Made by a program: the position numbers and the translations under genes. 64,000 nt of DNA from Bacteroidales bacterium. GTDB lineage: Bacteria > Bacteroidota > Bacteroidia > Bacteroidales > P3. Below are positions 19,287 through 27,577 of the stretch, piece after piece; position 1 is the first letter of the stretch; the number at the start of each line of letters is the position of its first letter. Location of the stretch: contig JAFROL010000020.1 of the NCBI GenBank assembly GCA_017429685.1, positions 1-64,000 on the forward strand. The letters are read 5' to 3'. The notes under the pieces were generated by a model that saw only the letters and a list, made by a program, of their open reading frames with translations, had not been told where the DNA came from and ran no database searches.

Positions 19287-22117
19287 ACTATATTTATTAT
19301 GCGTTTGGGTACGAAAATTATTTTTTTAGGCTCTTTGCCTCCAGTCCATTTCTGCGTGTCGGCGTGGGCCATAACGGCAGCGATGGCGTCGTCCTGCGTG
19401 CAGTTGGCGGGCAGCTCGATGGTGAAGCGCATCTTGCCGTTGAAGGAGACAGGGTAGGTGAAGGAATCCTCGACGAGGAAGTGCTCGTCGTATGCCGGCC
19501 ATTCGGCATCGCAGACGGAAGTTTGGTGGCCCAGTTGGTGCCACAGCTCTTCGGAGATGTGCGGTGCGAAAGGTGCCATCAGGATTGTCAGCGGTTCGAG
19601 GATTTCGCGTTTGTTGCATTTGGCCGTTGCCAGCTCGTTGACGCAAATCATAAAGGTGCTGACGCTGGTGTTGAAAGAGAAACGCTCAATGTCGTCGGTG
19701 ACTTTCTTGATGGTCTGGTGCAGCGTCTTGAGCTCGGCTTTCGTGGCGTTTTCGTTGCTGACAGAGTCATACAGCTTCCAAAATTTCTTGAAGAAGCGGA
19801 ATACGCCTTCAATGCCGTTGGTGTCCCAGGGTTTGGCCTGTTCGACGGGGCCCAGGAACATCTCGTACATCCTCAGCGTGTCGGCACCGTATCGTGCCAC
19901 CAGGTCGTCGGGATTCTGCACGTTGTACATCGACTTCGACATCTTTTCTATCTCCCATCCGCAGACATACTTGCCGTCTTCGAGTTCGAAGCGTGCGTCG
20001 GCGAATTCGGGTCGCCAAAGGCGGAAACGGTCCGTGTCGAGAATGTCGTTGTCGACGATGTTGATGTCGACGTGGATGGCTGTGACGTCATCCATATTTT
20101 TTATCAAGCCTTTCGAAATGAAGAGGTTGTTGTCTTTCTTCGAACGATAGACGAAGTTGGAGCGACCCTGTATCATACCCTGGTTGACGAGTTTCTTGAA
20201 AGGCTCGTCCTCGACGGCAAGTCCGATGTCGAAGAGGAATTTGTTCCAGAAGCGGGCATAGATAAGGTGTCCGGTGCCGTGTTCGGCACCGCCGACGTAG
20301 AGGTCCACGTTGTGCCAATAGCCTACGGCCTCTTTCGAGAAGTAGGCTTCGTCGTTGTGCGGGTCCATATAGCGCAGATAGTATCCGCTGCTTCCGGCAA
20401 ATCCCGGCATCGTGCTGAGTTCAAGAGGGAAGACGGTCTTGTTGTCAATCAGACTCTTGCTGACCACGCGGAGGTTCTTTTCGTCCCAGGCCCAGATGTC
20501 GGCGTGTCCCAGAGGTGGTTCGCCGGTGGCTGTGGGCTTGAATTCGCTTACTTTGGGCAGCTGCAGGGGCAGGCATTGCTCGGGAATTGTATAAGGAATA
20601 TCATTCTTATAATATACAGGGAACGGTTCGCCCCAGTAGCGCTGGCGGCTGAAGATGGCGTCGCGCAGGCGGAAGTTGACGGTGCGGTGGCCTATGCCCA
20701 TCTCCTCAATTTTGTCGATGACAGCCTTCATTGCCTCTTTGACTTTCATACCGCTGACGAAGCCGCTGTTGACCGAGTATCCGGTCTTGGCGTCCATACT
20801 TTCGCTCCAGGTCGCAGGGTCGCTGGTGACGTCTTTTTCGAGGGTCACCACCTGGCGTATGGGCAGGTTGAAATGGCGTGCAAAGGCGAAGTCGCGGCTG
20901 TCGTGGGCCGGGACAGCCATAATGGCTCCGGTGCCGTAGCCTGCCAGCACGTAGTCGCTGACGAAGATGGGTATTTTTTCTTCTGTCAGCGGGTTGACGG
21001 CATAGGCGCCTGTGAATACGCCGCTGACCTTCTTGACCTCGGCTTGGCGTTCGCGCTCCGAGCGATTCTTGGCCCAGGTGACGTATTGCATAACCTCGTC
21101 GCGCTTGTCGGGTGTGGTGATTTGCTCTATCAGCTCGTGCTCAGGGCAGAGGACCATAAACGTGACGCCGAAGATTGTGTCGGGCCGAGTGGTGAAGATT
21201 TCGAAGCTCGGGACGGGCTGCGGGTCGAACTGCGGCATATAGGCCTGTGCACCCGGCAGCACATTCTCGTTGGAAGGGACGTCGAGCGGGAACCATACGG
21301 CGGCACCCTCCGAGCGTCCTATCCAGTTGCGTTGTATCTCTTTCAGCGAATCGGTCCATTCCACTTGGTCTAGGCCGTCGACCAGACGTTGGGCGTAAGC
21401 GGTGATGCGGAGGCTCCACTGGCGCATAAGCTTGCGTTCGACGGGGTATCCGCCACGCACGCTGAGGCCGCCGACCACTTCGTCGTTGGCCAGCACTGTC
21501 CCCAGCTCGGGACACCAGTTGACGGCGGTGTCGGCAAGGTATGCCAGGCGGTAGTTCATCAGCAGCTGCTGCCGCTCCTTGTCGTCCATCGAGGCCCACT
21601 GCGGAGCCCTGGCGTCGCCGGCTTCGAACTTTTCGACAAGCTCGCTGATGGGGCGGGCCTGCTGCCGCTCTTCGTCATAGTAATGGTTGAAGAGCTGGAT
21701 GAAAGTCCATTGCGTCCATTTGTAGTATTGCGGGTCGCAGGTCCTGACTTCGCGGTTCCAGTCGAAACTGAATCCCAGTTTGTCCAGCTGTTCGCGGTAG
21801 CGGGCAATGTTCTGCTCGGTTGTCACCGCGGGGTGCTGGCCGGTCTGGATGGCATACTGCTCGGCAGGCAGACCGTAGGCGTCGTAGCCCATAGGGTGCA
21901 GCACGTTGAAGCCGCGCAGCCGCTTGTAGCGGGCATAGATGTCGCTGGCTATGTAGCCCAGCGGGTGGCCTACGTGAAGGCCGGCACCCGAAGGGTAGGG
22001 GAACATATCCAGTACATAAAAATGAGGTTTCGAAGAATTGTTTTCCACTTGGTACGTCTTCTGCTCGCGCCAGAAACGCTGCCATTTTGGTTCGATTTCG
22101 CTGTAGTTGTAGTCCAT
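19280..22117 (-). CDS. leuS: leucyl-tRNA synthetase
   Basis: LeuRS charges tRNA-Leu with leucine and edits mischarged products. The 945-residue protein has the class I signatures HVGHPLGY (HIGH box, near residue 45) and KMSKS, and the CP1 editing domain between them. The C-terminal anticodon and tRNA-binding region includes [15 protein letters not shown] place the start at 22117 ([13 protein letters not shown]), where homology-like sequence begins. The in-frame ATG at 22162 would add 15 residues without family character. It is the first gene of an operon leuS-nusB-DUF1573-yajC-ybbR-coaE. Confidence 0.96.
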   Translation of the reverse strand: MDYNYSEIEPKWQRFWREQKTYQVENNSSKPHFYVLDMFPYPSGAGLHVGHPLGYIASDIYARYKRLRGFNVLHPMGYDAYGLPAEQYAIQTGQHPAVTTEQNIARYREQLDKLGFSFDWNREVRTCDPQYYKWTQWTFIQLFNHYYDEERQQARPISELVEKFEAGDARAPQWASMDDKERQQLLMNYRLAYLADTAVNWCPELGTVLANDEVVGGLSVRGGYPVERKLMRQWSLRITAYAQRLVDGLDQVEWTDSLKEIQRNWIGRSEGAAVWFPLDVPSNENVLPGAQAYMPQFDPQPVPSFEIFTTRPDTIFGVTFMVLCPEHELIEQITTPDKRDEVMQYVTWAKNRSERERQAEVKKVSGVFTGAYAVNPLTEEKIPIFVSDYVLAGYGTGAIMAVPAHDSRDFAFARHFNLPIRQVVTLEKDVTSDPATWSESMDAKTGYSVNSGFVSGMKVKEAMKAVIDKIEEMGIGHRTVNFRLRDAIFSRQRYWGEPFPVYYKNDIPYTIPEQCLPLQLPKVSEFKPTATGEPPLGHADIWAWDEKNLRVVSKSLIDNKTVFPLELSTMPGFAGSSGYYLRYMDPHNDEAYFSKEAVGYWHNVDLYVGGAEHGTGHLIYARFWNKFLFDIGLAVEDEPFKKLVNQGMIQGRSNFVYRSKKDNNLFISKGLIKNMDDVTAIHVDINIVDNDILDTDRFRLWRPEFADARFELEDGKYVCGWEIEKMSKSMYNVQNPDDLVARYGADTLRMYEMFLGPVEQAKPWDTNGIEGVFRFFKKFWKLYDSVSNENATKAELKTLHQTIKKVTDDIERFSFNTSVSTFMICVNELATAKCNKREILEPLTILMAPFAPHISEELWHQLGHQTSVCDAEWPAYDEHFLVEDSFTYPVSFNGKMRFTIELPANCTQDDAIAAVMAHADTQKWTGGKEPKKIIFVPKRIINIVC

Positions 22118-22197
22118 CTTTTGTTCTTTCAAAGTGGTTTTTGGTTGGCTTGTTTTGCGCAAATATTTAATTTATAAATATATGCATATTATTTTGC

Positions 22198-22220
22198 CAA
22201 AAATATAATCTGCAAATATA
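22198..22220 (-). promoter_or_regulatory. candidate -7 promoter elements of leuS
   Basis: Two overlapping-range matches to TAnnTTTG lie on the minus strand: TATTTTTG (22198-22205) and TATATTTG (22213-22220), 80-100 bases before the leuS ATG. The surroundings are very AT-rich, so one match may be chance. Confidence 0.5.
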
Positions 22221-22242
22221 CATATTTTTTTGATTATCGGCG

Positions 22243-22365
22243 ATAAAAAATGTGTTAATGTGTTATTGCGTTAATGTGTTATTGCGTTATTGCGTTAGTG
22301 GCTGACGCGTTCGTGTCACTGGTCACTGGTCACTGGTCACTATTCACTATTCACTATTCACAATT
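22243..22365. repeat. composite intergenic array (GTTATTGC units, core, GGTCACT units)
   Basis: GTGTTAATGTGTTATTGC units lead into the core GTTAGTGGCTGACGCG (22294-22309). TTCGTGTCAC, TGGTCAC triplets and ATTCACT triplets follow. This is the clearest case where two unit families, also found apart elsewhere, are joined through the core. The rest of the 335-base leuS-DUF4199 gap holds only the two promoters. Confidence 0.85.
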
Positions 22366-22399
22366 TACTTCATTATTGTTGATAACTTTATATGGCCGA

Positions 22400-22433
22400 T
22401 TTGTGGCAAATCACTAAAAAGTGACTATCTTTG
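22400..22433 (+). promoter_or_regulatory. Bacteroidota promoter of DUF4199 gene
   Basis: A -33-like TTTG (22400-22403) and a -7 TATCTTTG (22426-22433) are separated by 22 bases, close to the known spacing. Transcription should begin near 22440, which favours the ATG at 22453. Confidence 0.72.
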
Positions 22434-22452
22434 CAATGGCAAATTGTATGGA

Positions 22453-23004
22453 ATGAGATTTATAAGAAGGTATCAATCAGACATCTACGGGAAATACCGC
22501 ATTGCGGCATTGCGCGATGGTGCCCTTGCGGGGCTGGCTATCGGCGCAGCGGTGCTGTTTTGCAAACTTATATATTATCCCATCTATGCTCCAGAGAATT
22601 ACGTCACCGACATCGTGCTGCTTGTGGCGACGCTTTTCTTCGCCTACCGCTATCGCCAAAAACTGCCTGAGGGGCGTGTTTTCTTCAAGGAGCTGATGCT
22701 CTACGGACTGCTCCTTGGCATTGTTGCTTCGGTAGTCTACGGACTTTTCCTGCTGTTCTACGGCGGCGTTGTCGACAAGGGTTTTGCCGCACGCTGTCTG
22801 GAGCATTTCATCGCCGGCGAGCAGCGTGGTGCCGGCACCGACGAGGAGAAGGCCGCCACCATAGCGGTGATGCGCACCTATCGGCTGCACACGTGGGCTT
22901 TCATAGGGGCTTTCCGCACCGCCGTGATGTCGATAATGACAGCCTTCATTTCGGCTCTGGTTTTCAGGACAGAAAAAAACATAATCAAAGAAAAGAAAAA
23001 GTGA
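22453..23004 (+). CDS. DUF4199 membrane protein
   Basis: The 183-residue integral membrane protein has about four hydrophobic helices: DGALAGLAIGAAVLFCKLIY, TDIVLLVATLFFAYRY, LMLYGLLLGIVASVVYGLF, and a C-terminal AFRTAVMSIMTAFISALVF. Function is unknown, and the family is common in Bacteroidota directly before a DPM1-like GT2 gene, as here. The in-frame TTG at 22444 is less likely than the ATG. The stop codon TGA is the first part of a GTGACC repeat unit, so the repeat array begins inside the gene's last codons. Confidence 0.8.
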   Translation: MRFIRRYQSDIYGKYRIAALRDGALAGLAIGAAVLFCKLIYYPIYAPENYVTDIVLLVATLFFAYRYRQKLPEGRVFFKELMLYGLLLGIVASVVYGLFLLFYGGVVDKGFAARCLEHFIAGEQRGAGTDEEKAATIAVMRTYRLHTWAFIGAFRTAVMSIMTAFISALVFRTEKNIIKEKKK

Positions 23005-23123
23005 CCAGTGAATAGTGACAAGTGACACGAACTCGCTCGAATCACAGGTCACAGGTCACAGGTCACTAACCACAGGTCACAAATAAATATTAATTTTTAA
23101 TTATTAATTTTTAATTTAATAAA
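23001..23123. repeat. composite intergenic array ending in AT-rich leader of GT2 gene
   Basis: GTGACCAGTGAATAGTGA runs into the palindromic centre GTGACACGAAC / TCGAATCAC, then GGTCACA repeats, and finally TTTTTAAT units that end three bases before the ATG of the glycosyltransferase. The first GTGA overlaps the stop of the upstream gene. Confidence 0.85.
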
Positions 23124-24059
23124 ATGGATATCAGTATTGTAGTTCCACTTTATAACGAAGAAGAGTCACTGCCTCATCTGGCAGAATGGATAGACCGCGT
23201 GATGCGCGAACACGGCTTCAGCTACGAAGTCATTATGGTCGACGACGGCAGCAACGACGGCTCGTGGCGAGTCATCGAGGAGCTGCGCTCCCGTAACGAA
23301 GCCTACAAGGGCGTCAAGTTCCGCCGCAACTATGGCAAGTCGGCAGCACTCAATGTCGGCTTCGGACACGCCGAGGGCGACGTCGTCATCACGATGGATG
23401 CCGACCTTCAGGACAGCCCCGACGAGGTCCCGGAACTGTACCATATGATTAAGGACGATGGATTCGACCTCGTGTCGGGCTGGAAGAAAAAACGTTACGA
23501 TTCCAAGCTGGCCAAAAACATCCCGTCGAAGTTCTTCAACTGGACCACGCGAAAGATGTCGGGCATCAAGCTTCACGATTTCAACTGCGGCCTCAAGGCC
23601 TACCGTCGCGACGTGGTGAAGAGCATCGAGGTCTATGGCGAGATGCACCGCTACATACCAGTCATCGCCAAGTGGGCCGGATTCAGCAAGATAGGCGAGA
23701 AAGTCGTGCAGCACCGCAAGCGCGAGTTTGGCGTCACCAAGTTCGGCCTCAACCGCTTCGTCAACGGCTACCTCGACCTGATGTCGATAATGTTTATGTC
23801 CAAGTTCGGCAAGCAGCCTATGCATTTCTTCGGACTCATTGGCTCCTGCTCGTTCCTGTTGGGATTCATAGCCCTCGTGGTGGTGTGCTCGCTGCGTCTC
23901 TGTGGACGTATCGCGCTGACCAACAGCGTGTGGTTCTACCTCTCGATGCTCTTCCTCGTCCTTGGCGCGATGCTGTTCCTGGCCGGATTCCTTGGCGAGC
24001 TCATTTGCCGCAACTCCAGCACCCGCAACACATACCTCATAGAGAAGGAGCTGCTCTGA
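23124..24059 (+). CDS. GT2 glycosyltransferase, DPM1/GtrB-like with C-terminal membrane helices
   Basis: The 311-residue protein probably transfers a sugar from a nucleotide donor to a polyprenyl phosphate. The GT-A domain begins at once (ISIVVPLYNEEESLP), VMVDDGSNDGSWR-like residues bind the nucleotide, and TMDADLQDSPDEVPEL carries the DxD metal motif near residue 92. Two transmembrane helices follow at about 230-255 and 265-290. The stop overlaps the next gene's ATG by one base (TGATG), so translation is coupled to the gmhB-like phosphatase. Which sugar is moved cannot be read from the sequence. Confidence 0.87.
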   Translation: MDISIVVPLYNEEESLPHLAEWIDRVMREHGFSYEVIMVDDGSNDGSWRVIEELRSRNEAYKGVKFRRNYGKSAALNVGFGHAEGDVVITMDADLQDSPDEVPELYHMIKDDGFDLVSGWKKKRYDSKLAKNIPSKFFNWTTRKMSGIKLHDFNCGLKAYRRDVVKSIEVYGEMHRYIPVIAKWAGFSKIGEKVVQHRKREFGVTKFGLNRFVNGYLDLMSIMFMSKFGKQPMHFFGLIGSCSFLLGFIALVVVCSLRLCGRIALTNSVWFYLSMLFLVLGAMLFLAGFLGELICRNSSTRNTYLIEKELL

Positions 24060-24601
24060 TGGCATCGCTTTTCCTCGACCGCGACGGCGTTATCAATCGC
24101 CGCATTATGGACGGCTATGTGACGCGACCAGACGACTTTGTCCTCATCGACGGTGTCCTTGAGGCTATGGCCGTTTTTGCAAAAAAGTTCGACCGCATCT
24201 TTGTTGTCACCAACCAGCAGGGCATCGGCAAAGGGCTGATGACCGAAGGCGACCTTGAAGCCATCCACGGAGCTTTCCGCCGCGAGGTCGAAGCGCACGG
24301 TGGCCGCATCGACCGCATCTACCACTGCCCGGCGCTCAAGTCCGAGCATTCGTTTATGCGCAAGCCTTCCATAGGAATGGCCCTGCGTGCCCGCCGCGAT
24401 TTCGGCGATGTCGACCTGCGCCGTTCGGTGATGGTCGGCGACACGGAGAGCGATATGCTTTTCGGACGGCGTGCAGGAATGCAGACAGTCCTCGTGGGCG
24501 ACGAGCCCGACCTGGCACGACGCAACCCGCACCTTGTCGACCTATGTTTCCCCGACCTCGTCAGCTTCGCGCGATATCTCGAAAAAGTGACCAGTGAATA
24601 G
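24059..24601 (+). CDS. gmhB: HAD-family phosphatase, GmhB / histidinol-phosphatase-like
   Basis: The 180-residue HAD enzyme is probably D-glycero-D-manno-heptose-1,7-bisphosphate 7-phosphatase, a step in ADP-heptose synthesis. Visible motifs are FLDRDGVINR with the two catalytic Asp, VVTNQQGIGKG, and MVGDTESDMLFGRRAGMQTV. The CHCPxC-type zinc loop of E. coli GmhB is reduced to YHCPALKSEHSFMRKP, so zinc binding is doubtful. The ATG at 24059 shares a base with the upstream stop. The last four residues (VTSE) and the TAG stop are encoded by a copy of the GTGACCAGTGAATAG intergenic repeat. Confidence 0.82.
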   Translation: MASLFLDRDGVINRRIMDGYVTRPDDFVLIDGVLEAMAVFAKKFDRIFVVTNQQGIGKGLMTEGDLEAIHGAFRREVEAHGGRIDRIYHCPALKSEHSFMRKPSIGMALRARRDFGDVDLRRSVMVGDTESDMLFGRRAGMQTVLVGDEPDLARRNPHLVDLCFPDLVSFARYLEKVTSE

Positions 24602-24702
24602 TGAATAGTGACCAGTGAATAGTGACCAGTGATTCGAGCGCGTTCGTGTCACTGGTCACTAATCACTTGTCACCCAAAATAATTTTTAATTTTTAATTAC
24701 TT
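24587..24702. repeat. composite intergenic array ending in AT-rich leader of DUF5715 gene
   Basis: GTGACCAGTGAATA units (starting inside the gmhB-like gene) lead to the centre GTGATTCGAGCGCGTTCGTGTCAC. GGTCACTAATCACTTGTCACCC and an AATTTTTAATTTTTAATT leader follow, to the ATG at 24703. The tail TAATCACTTGTCACCC is identical to that of the array before folC. Confidence 0.85.
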
Positions 24703-25794
24703 ATGATGTACCGTCACGACACCCAGCCGTCAACGCACAAGCGTCAACCCACCTTCCGGTGGCGGCGTCCGCTGCTGCTCGTTGCGCTGCTCGGTGTCGC
24801 TGTCGTCGCCGTTGCCGCCGTCAAGCTTTCGCAAGTCAGCGACCAGCGCCTCTATGCCGCTGCCATTCGCGACGACGACGCTGTGGTCGGCGATGCGGGC
24901 CATACCGACGACATCCATCGCGTATACCGCAGACGCATAGTGCGCAGCGAAATCCCGCCACTCAATTTCAACAATATCAGATACCGCGAGCTTTTCAACG
25001 ACTCCAACTACATTCAACTCAGCGCTGCACGTGCCATCGGCATCGACCCCGACCGCGTCGGCGACCCGGCCGACAACGATGCGCTCGTGCCAATCTTCAG
25101 CACCGCCGTCTATCGTGTCGACACTATGTACCATTCGGTGCCCTACCTGCTGCCCGAAACAGTGCTGCTGCTCGACTATATAGCCCACCGTTTCCGAGTA
25201 TTGATGGCCGAGCATTATCCTTCGGTTGGCGAACATAACATAATCGTCACCAGTGCATTGCGTACCGAACAGAGCGAGCGGAGCCTCCGCCGTGTCAACC
25301 GCAACGCCACCGACACCTCCTGCCACATCTATGGCACCACTTTCGACCTCTCGGCCCAGCGCTACGAGCACGTGGCCAGCGGGCACGACACCGTCGTCGA
25401 CGCCTGCAAGCAGATGCTTGCCCTTGCGCTATACGAGTTGCGCTACGAAGGCCTGTGCTATGTCAAGTACGAACGTGGCTCTTGCTTCCATATCACGCTG
25501 AGAACCACCCAGTACGAGGGCAGCGCGGCCAGCGAGACGCGCAGCTATGTCAATCCCGGCTCGCCCGACTATCTTGTCACCAAGGCTCCTCCGCGGCCAA
25601 AGCCTCGCGTCGTGAAGGACGCCGTGCCGAGAAAGGCGACGAAGCCACCGGCACGGCGTTCGTCGCGGGGCGCCGCCACCGGCCGTCGCAAGCCATCGGC
25701 ACGCTCCGAGGCCGCCTCAAACCCACGTCAGCCCGCAGGCCTCACCGAGCGCGAACGGATGTCGCTCGAGCAGTTCGAGCGTCGTGGCAACTGA
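24703..25794 (+). CDS. DUF5715 / M15-like peptidoglycan peptidase
   Basis: The 363-residue protein has one N-terminal membrane segment (about residues 22-40, RPLLLVALLGVAVVAVAAVK) and an extracytoplasmic domain related to D-Ala-D-Ala carboxypeptidases. The zinc motif looks like SCHIYGTTFDLSAQRYE (His and Asp at the SxHxxGxAxD spacing), preceded by VTSALRTEQSERSLRRVN. A second His lies in GSCFHITLR. A basic, low-complexity tail (PRPKPRVVKDAVPRKATKPP) ends the protein. It may trim cell-wall peptides. The start could be the first or second of two adjacent ATGs. Confidence 0.78.
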   Translation: MMYRHDTQPSTHKRQPTFRWRRPLLLVALLGVAVVAVAAVKLSQVSDQRLYAAAIRDDDAVVGDAGHTDDIHRVYRRRIVRSEIPPLNFNNIRYRELFNDSNYIQLSAARAIGIDPDRVGDPADNDALVPIFSTAVYRVDTMYHSVPYLLPETVLLLDYIAHRFRVLMAEHYPSVGEHNIIVTSALRTEQSERSLRRVNRNATDTSCHIYGTTFDLSAQRYEHVASGHDTVVDACKQMLALALYELRYEGLCYVKYERGSCFHITLRTTQYEGSAASETRSYVNPGSPDYLVTKAPPRPKPRVVKDAVPRKATKPPARRSSRGAATGRRKPSARSEAASNPRQPAGLTERERMSLEQFERRGN

Positions 25795-25926
25795 CAGCAG
25801 ACAACTGTCTTTACGTTAAGGTCTTATCACGGTCGGCACCGATCGTTCCCTCGTCATTTCATCCCTTCCAAACATCGCCACCGACACCACCGTGCGGCCA
25901 AAACCTGCTTCTCGGCGACTCCTGCG

Positions 25927-26029
25927 CCGCATTTTGGCATACTTTTCGGATTCAGTTCTTATATCGTTCTTATATCCGCGATATAAGAACGATATAAGAA
26001 CTGCATAGGAACGGAATGGGAAAAGGCGG
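25927..26029 (+). repeat. palindromic repeat element, copy 3
   Basis: The core (25953-26003) has the loop ATCCGCGAT and perfect duplicated arms. The outer arms CCGCATTTTGGCAT and AAAAGGCGG pair imperfectly. It occupies the middle of the 494-base gap before ychF. The remainder of that gap is GC-rich with one T-run (about 26095-26108), and I found no clear promoter match there. Confidence 0.88.
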
Positions 26030-26288
26030 ACCGGAAGGGTGGCGGCGGCGTGCGTGGGTGCCGTCTGGAAAAGGGACGGCACGGGCTTGCGGGATTTTTT
26101 TTTCTTTTCTGTGCAATAATTTCGGAAGTTGTGTGTTATTTGAAGTGACTGCGAAATTTTCCCGAAGTTTGCGGCGCGGCGGCCAGGCCCTTGTGCAGGG
26201 CTGTAACTGCTGCTCGGCGAACGGAATGGCGATTCGCAAGTCGCTGATTTATGTCAAACAAAAATTAAAATAGAACGATACAAAAGAT

Positions 26289-27389
26289 ATGTCTCTTCAA
26301 TGTGGAATAGTAGGTTTGCCGAATGTGGGCAAATCGACCCTCTTTAACTGCCTGAGCAACGCCAAGGCCCAAGCAGCCAATTTCCCTTTCTGCACAATAG
26401 AACCCAACGTGGGAGTAATCACCGTTCCCGACGAGCGGCTGGCAAAACTGGTGGAGATAGAACATCCTGCCAGCGTGGTCCCCGCCACGGTCGAAATAGT
26501 CGACATCGCCGGCCTCGTGAAAGGCGCGTCGAAGGGTGAAGGCTTGGGAAACAAGTTTTTAGGCGATATTCGCACCACGGATGCCATAATACACGTGCTG
26601 CGCTGTTTTGACGACGACAATGTGACCCACGTCGACGGTTCGGTGGACCCTGTCCGCGACAAGATGACGATAGATGTTGAGCTGCAGTTCAAGGACTTGG
26701 AGACCATCGAGAACCGTCTGGCCAAGGAGGAGAAGAAGGCGAAAACCGGCGGCGACGCGAAGGCCAAGAAGCTGGTGGAGGTGATGAACCTTTACAAGGA
26801 GGCCCTGCTGTCGGGCCGCAGTGCGCGCACGGTGCAGCTGGACGAAAGCCAGCAGGAAGCGGCAAAAGAACTTATGCTGCTGACAGCCAAACCGATACTG
26901 TATGTGTGCAATGTCGACGAGGCCTCGGTTGTGAAAGGCAACAAGTATGTGGATATGGTCCGCGAGGCGGTTAAAGACGAGGATGCCGAGGTGCTGGTGA
27001 TAGGCGCGGGGATAGAGGCCGACATTGCCGAGCTGGAGAGCTACGAGGAAAAGCAGATGTTCCTCGAGGACCTGGGTCTGAAGGAGTCGGGTGTGAACCG
27101 CCTGATCAAGGCCGCCTACCGTTTGCTGAACTTGCAGACGTTCCTGACGGCGGGTCCGAAGGAATGCCGTGCCTGGACGTTCCGCAAGGGAATGAAAGCA
27201 CCTCAGACTGCGGGAATTATCCACAGCGACTTCGAGCGTGGCTTTATACGTGCCGAGGTGATCAAATTCGACGACTATGTGGCGCTTGGAAGTGAAGCCA
27301 AATGCCGCGAGGCGGGAAAAATAGCCGTAGAGGGCAAGGACTATGTGGTGCAGGACGGCGACATAATGCACTTCAGATTCAACGTCTGA
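26289..27389 (+). CDS. ychF: redox-regulated ribosome-binding ATPase YchF
   Basis: YchF is an OBG-family P-loop protein that prefers ATP, binds the ribosome and affects the oxidative-stress response. The 366-residue length is standard. G1 is GLPNVGKSTLFN at about residues 8-19, G3 is DIAGLVKGASKGEG, the G4 position reads NVDE (non-canonical, as expected for an ATPase), and the C-terminus is a TGS domain with FRKGMKAPQTAGIIHSDFER. The gene stands alone, with a repeat array beginning a few bases after its stop. Confidence 0.96.
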   Translation: MSLQCGIVGLPNVGKSTLFNCLSNAKAQAANFPFCTIEPNVGVITVPDERLAKLVEIEHPASVVPATVEIVDIAGLVKGASKGEGLGNKFLGDIRTTDAIIHVLRCFDDDNVTHVDGSVDPVRDKMTIDVELQFKDLETIENRLAKEEKKAKTGGDAKAKKLVEVMNLYKEALLSGRSARTVQLDESQQEAAKELMLLTAKPILYVCNVDEASVVKGNKYVDMVREAVKDEDAEVLVIGAGIEADIAELESYEEKQMFLEDLGLKESGVNRLIKAAYRLLNLQTFLTAGPKECRAWTFRKGMKAPQTAGIIHSDFERGFIRAEVIKFDDYVALGSEAKCREAGKIAVEGKDYVVQDGDIMHFRFNV

Positions 27390-27392
27390 GCG

Positions 27393-27577
27393 AATGTGTG
27401 AATTTGTTAATTTGTGAATTTGTTAATTTGTTAATTTGTTAATGTGTTAATGTGTTAATGTGTTAGTGGCTGACGCGGTCTGATTTATAGTGAATTGTAA
27501 CCTGTAATTTGAAATTTCAACTTTCAACTCTCAACTGACCATTTGCAAGAGATTTAATTTTTAATTTTTAATTTTCC
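27393..27577. repeat. composite array ending in AT-rich leader of porW
   Basis: AATTTGTTAATGTGTTAATG units run to the core GTTAGTGGCTGACGCG (27462-27477). A short CAACTTTCAACTCTCAAC stretch (about 27516-27536) and TTTTTAAT units end just before the TTG start codons at 27578 and 27581. The CAACTTTCAAC unit also occurs at 33570-33590. Confidence 0.82.

Noticed and set aside
19223..21373. Very long open frame opposite leuS
   Set aside because: It lies entirely antisense to a clear leuS gene with class I motifs, contains no recognisable domain, and reflects third-position GC codon bias.
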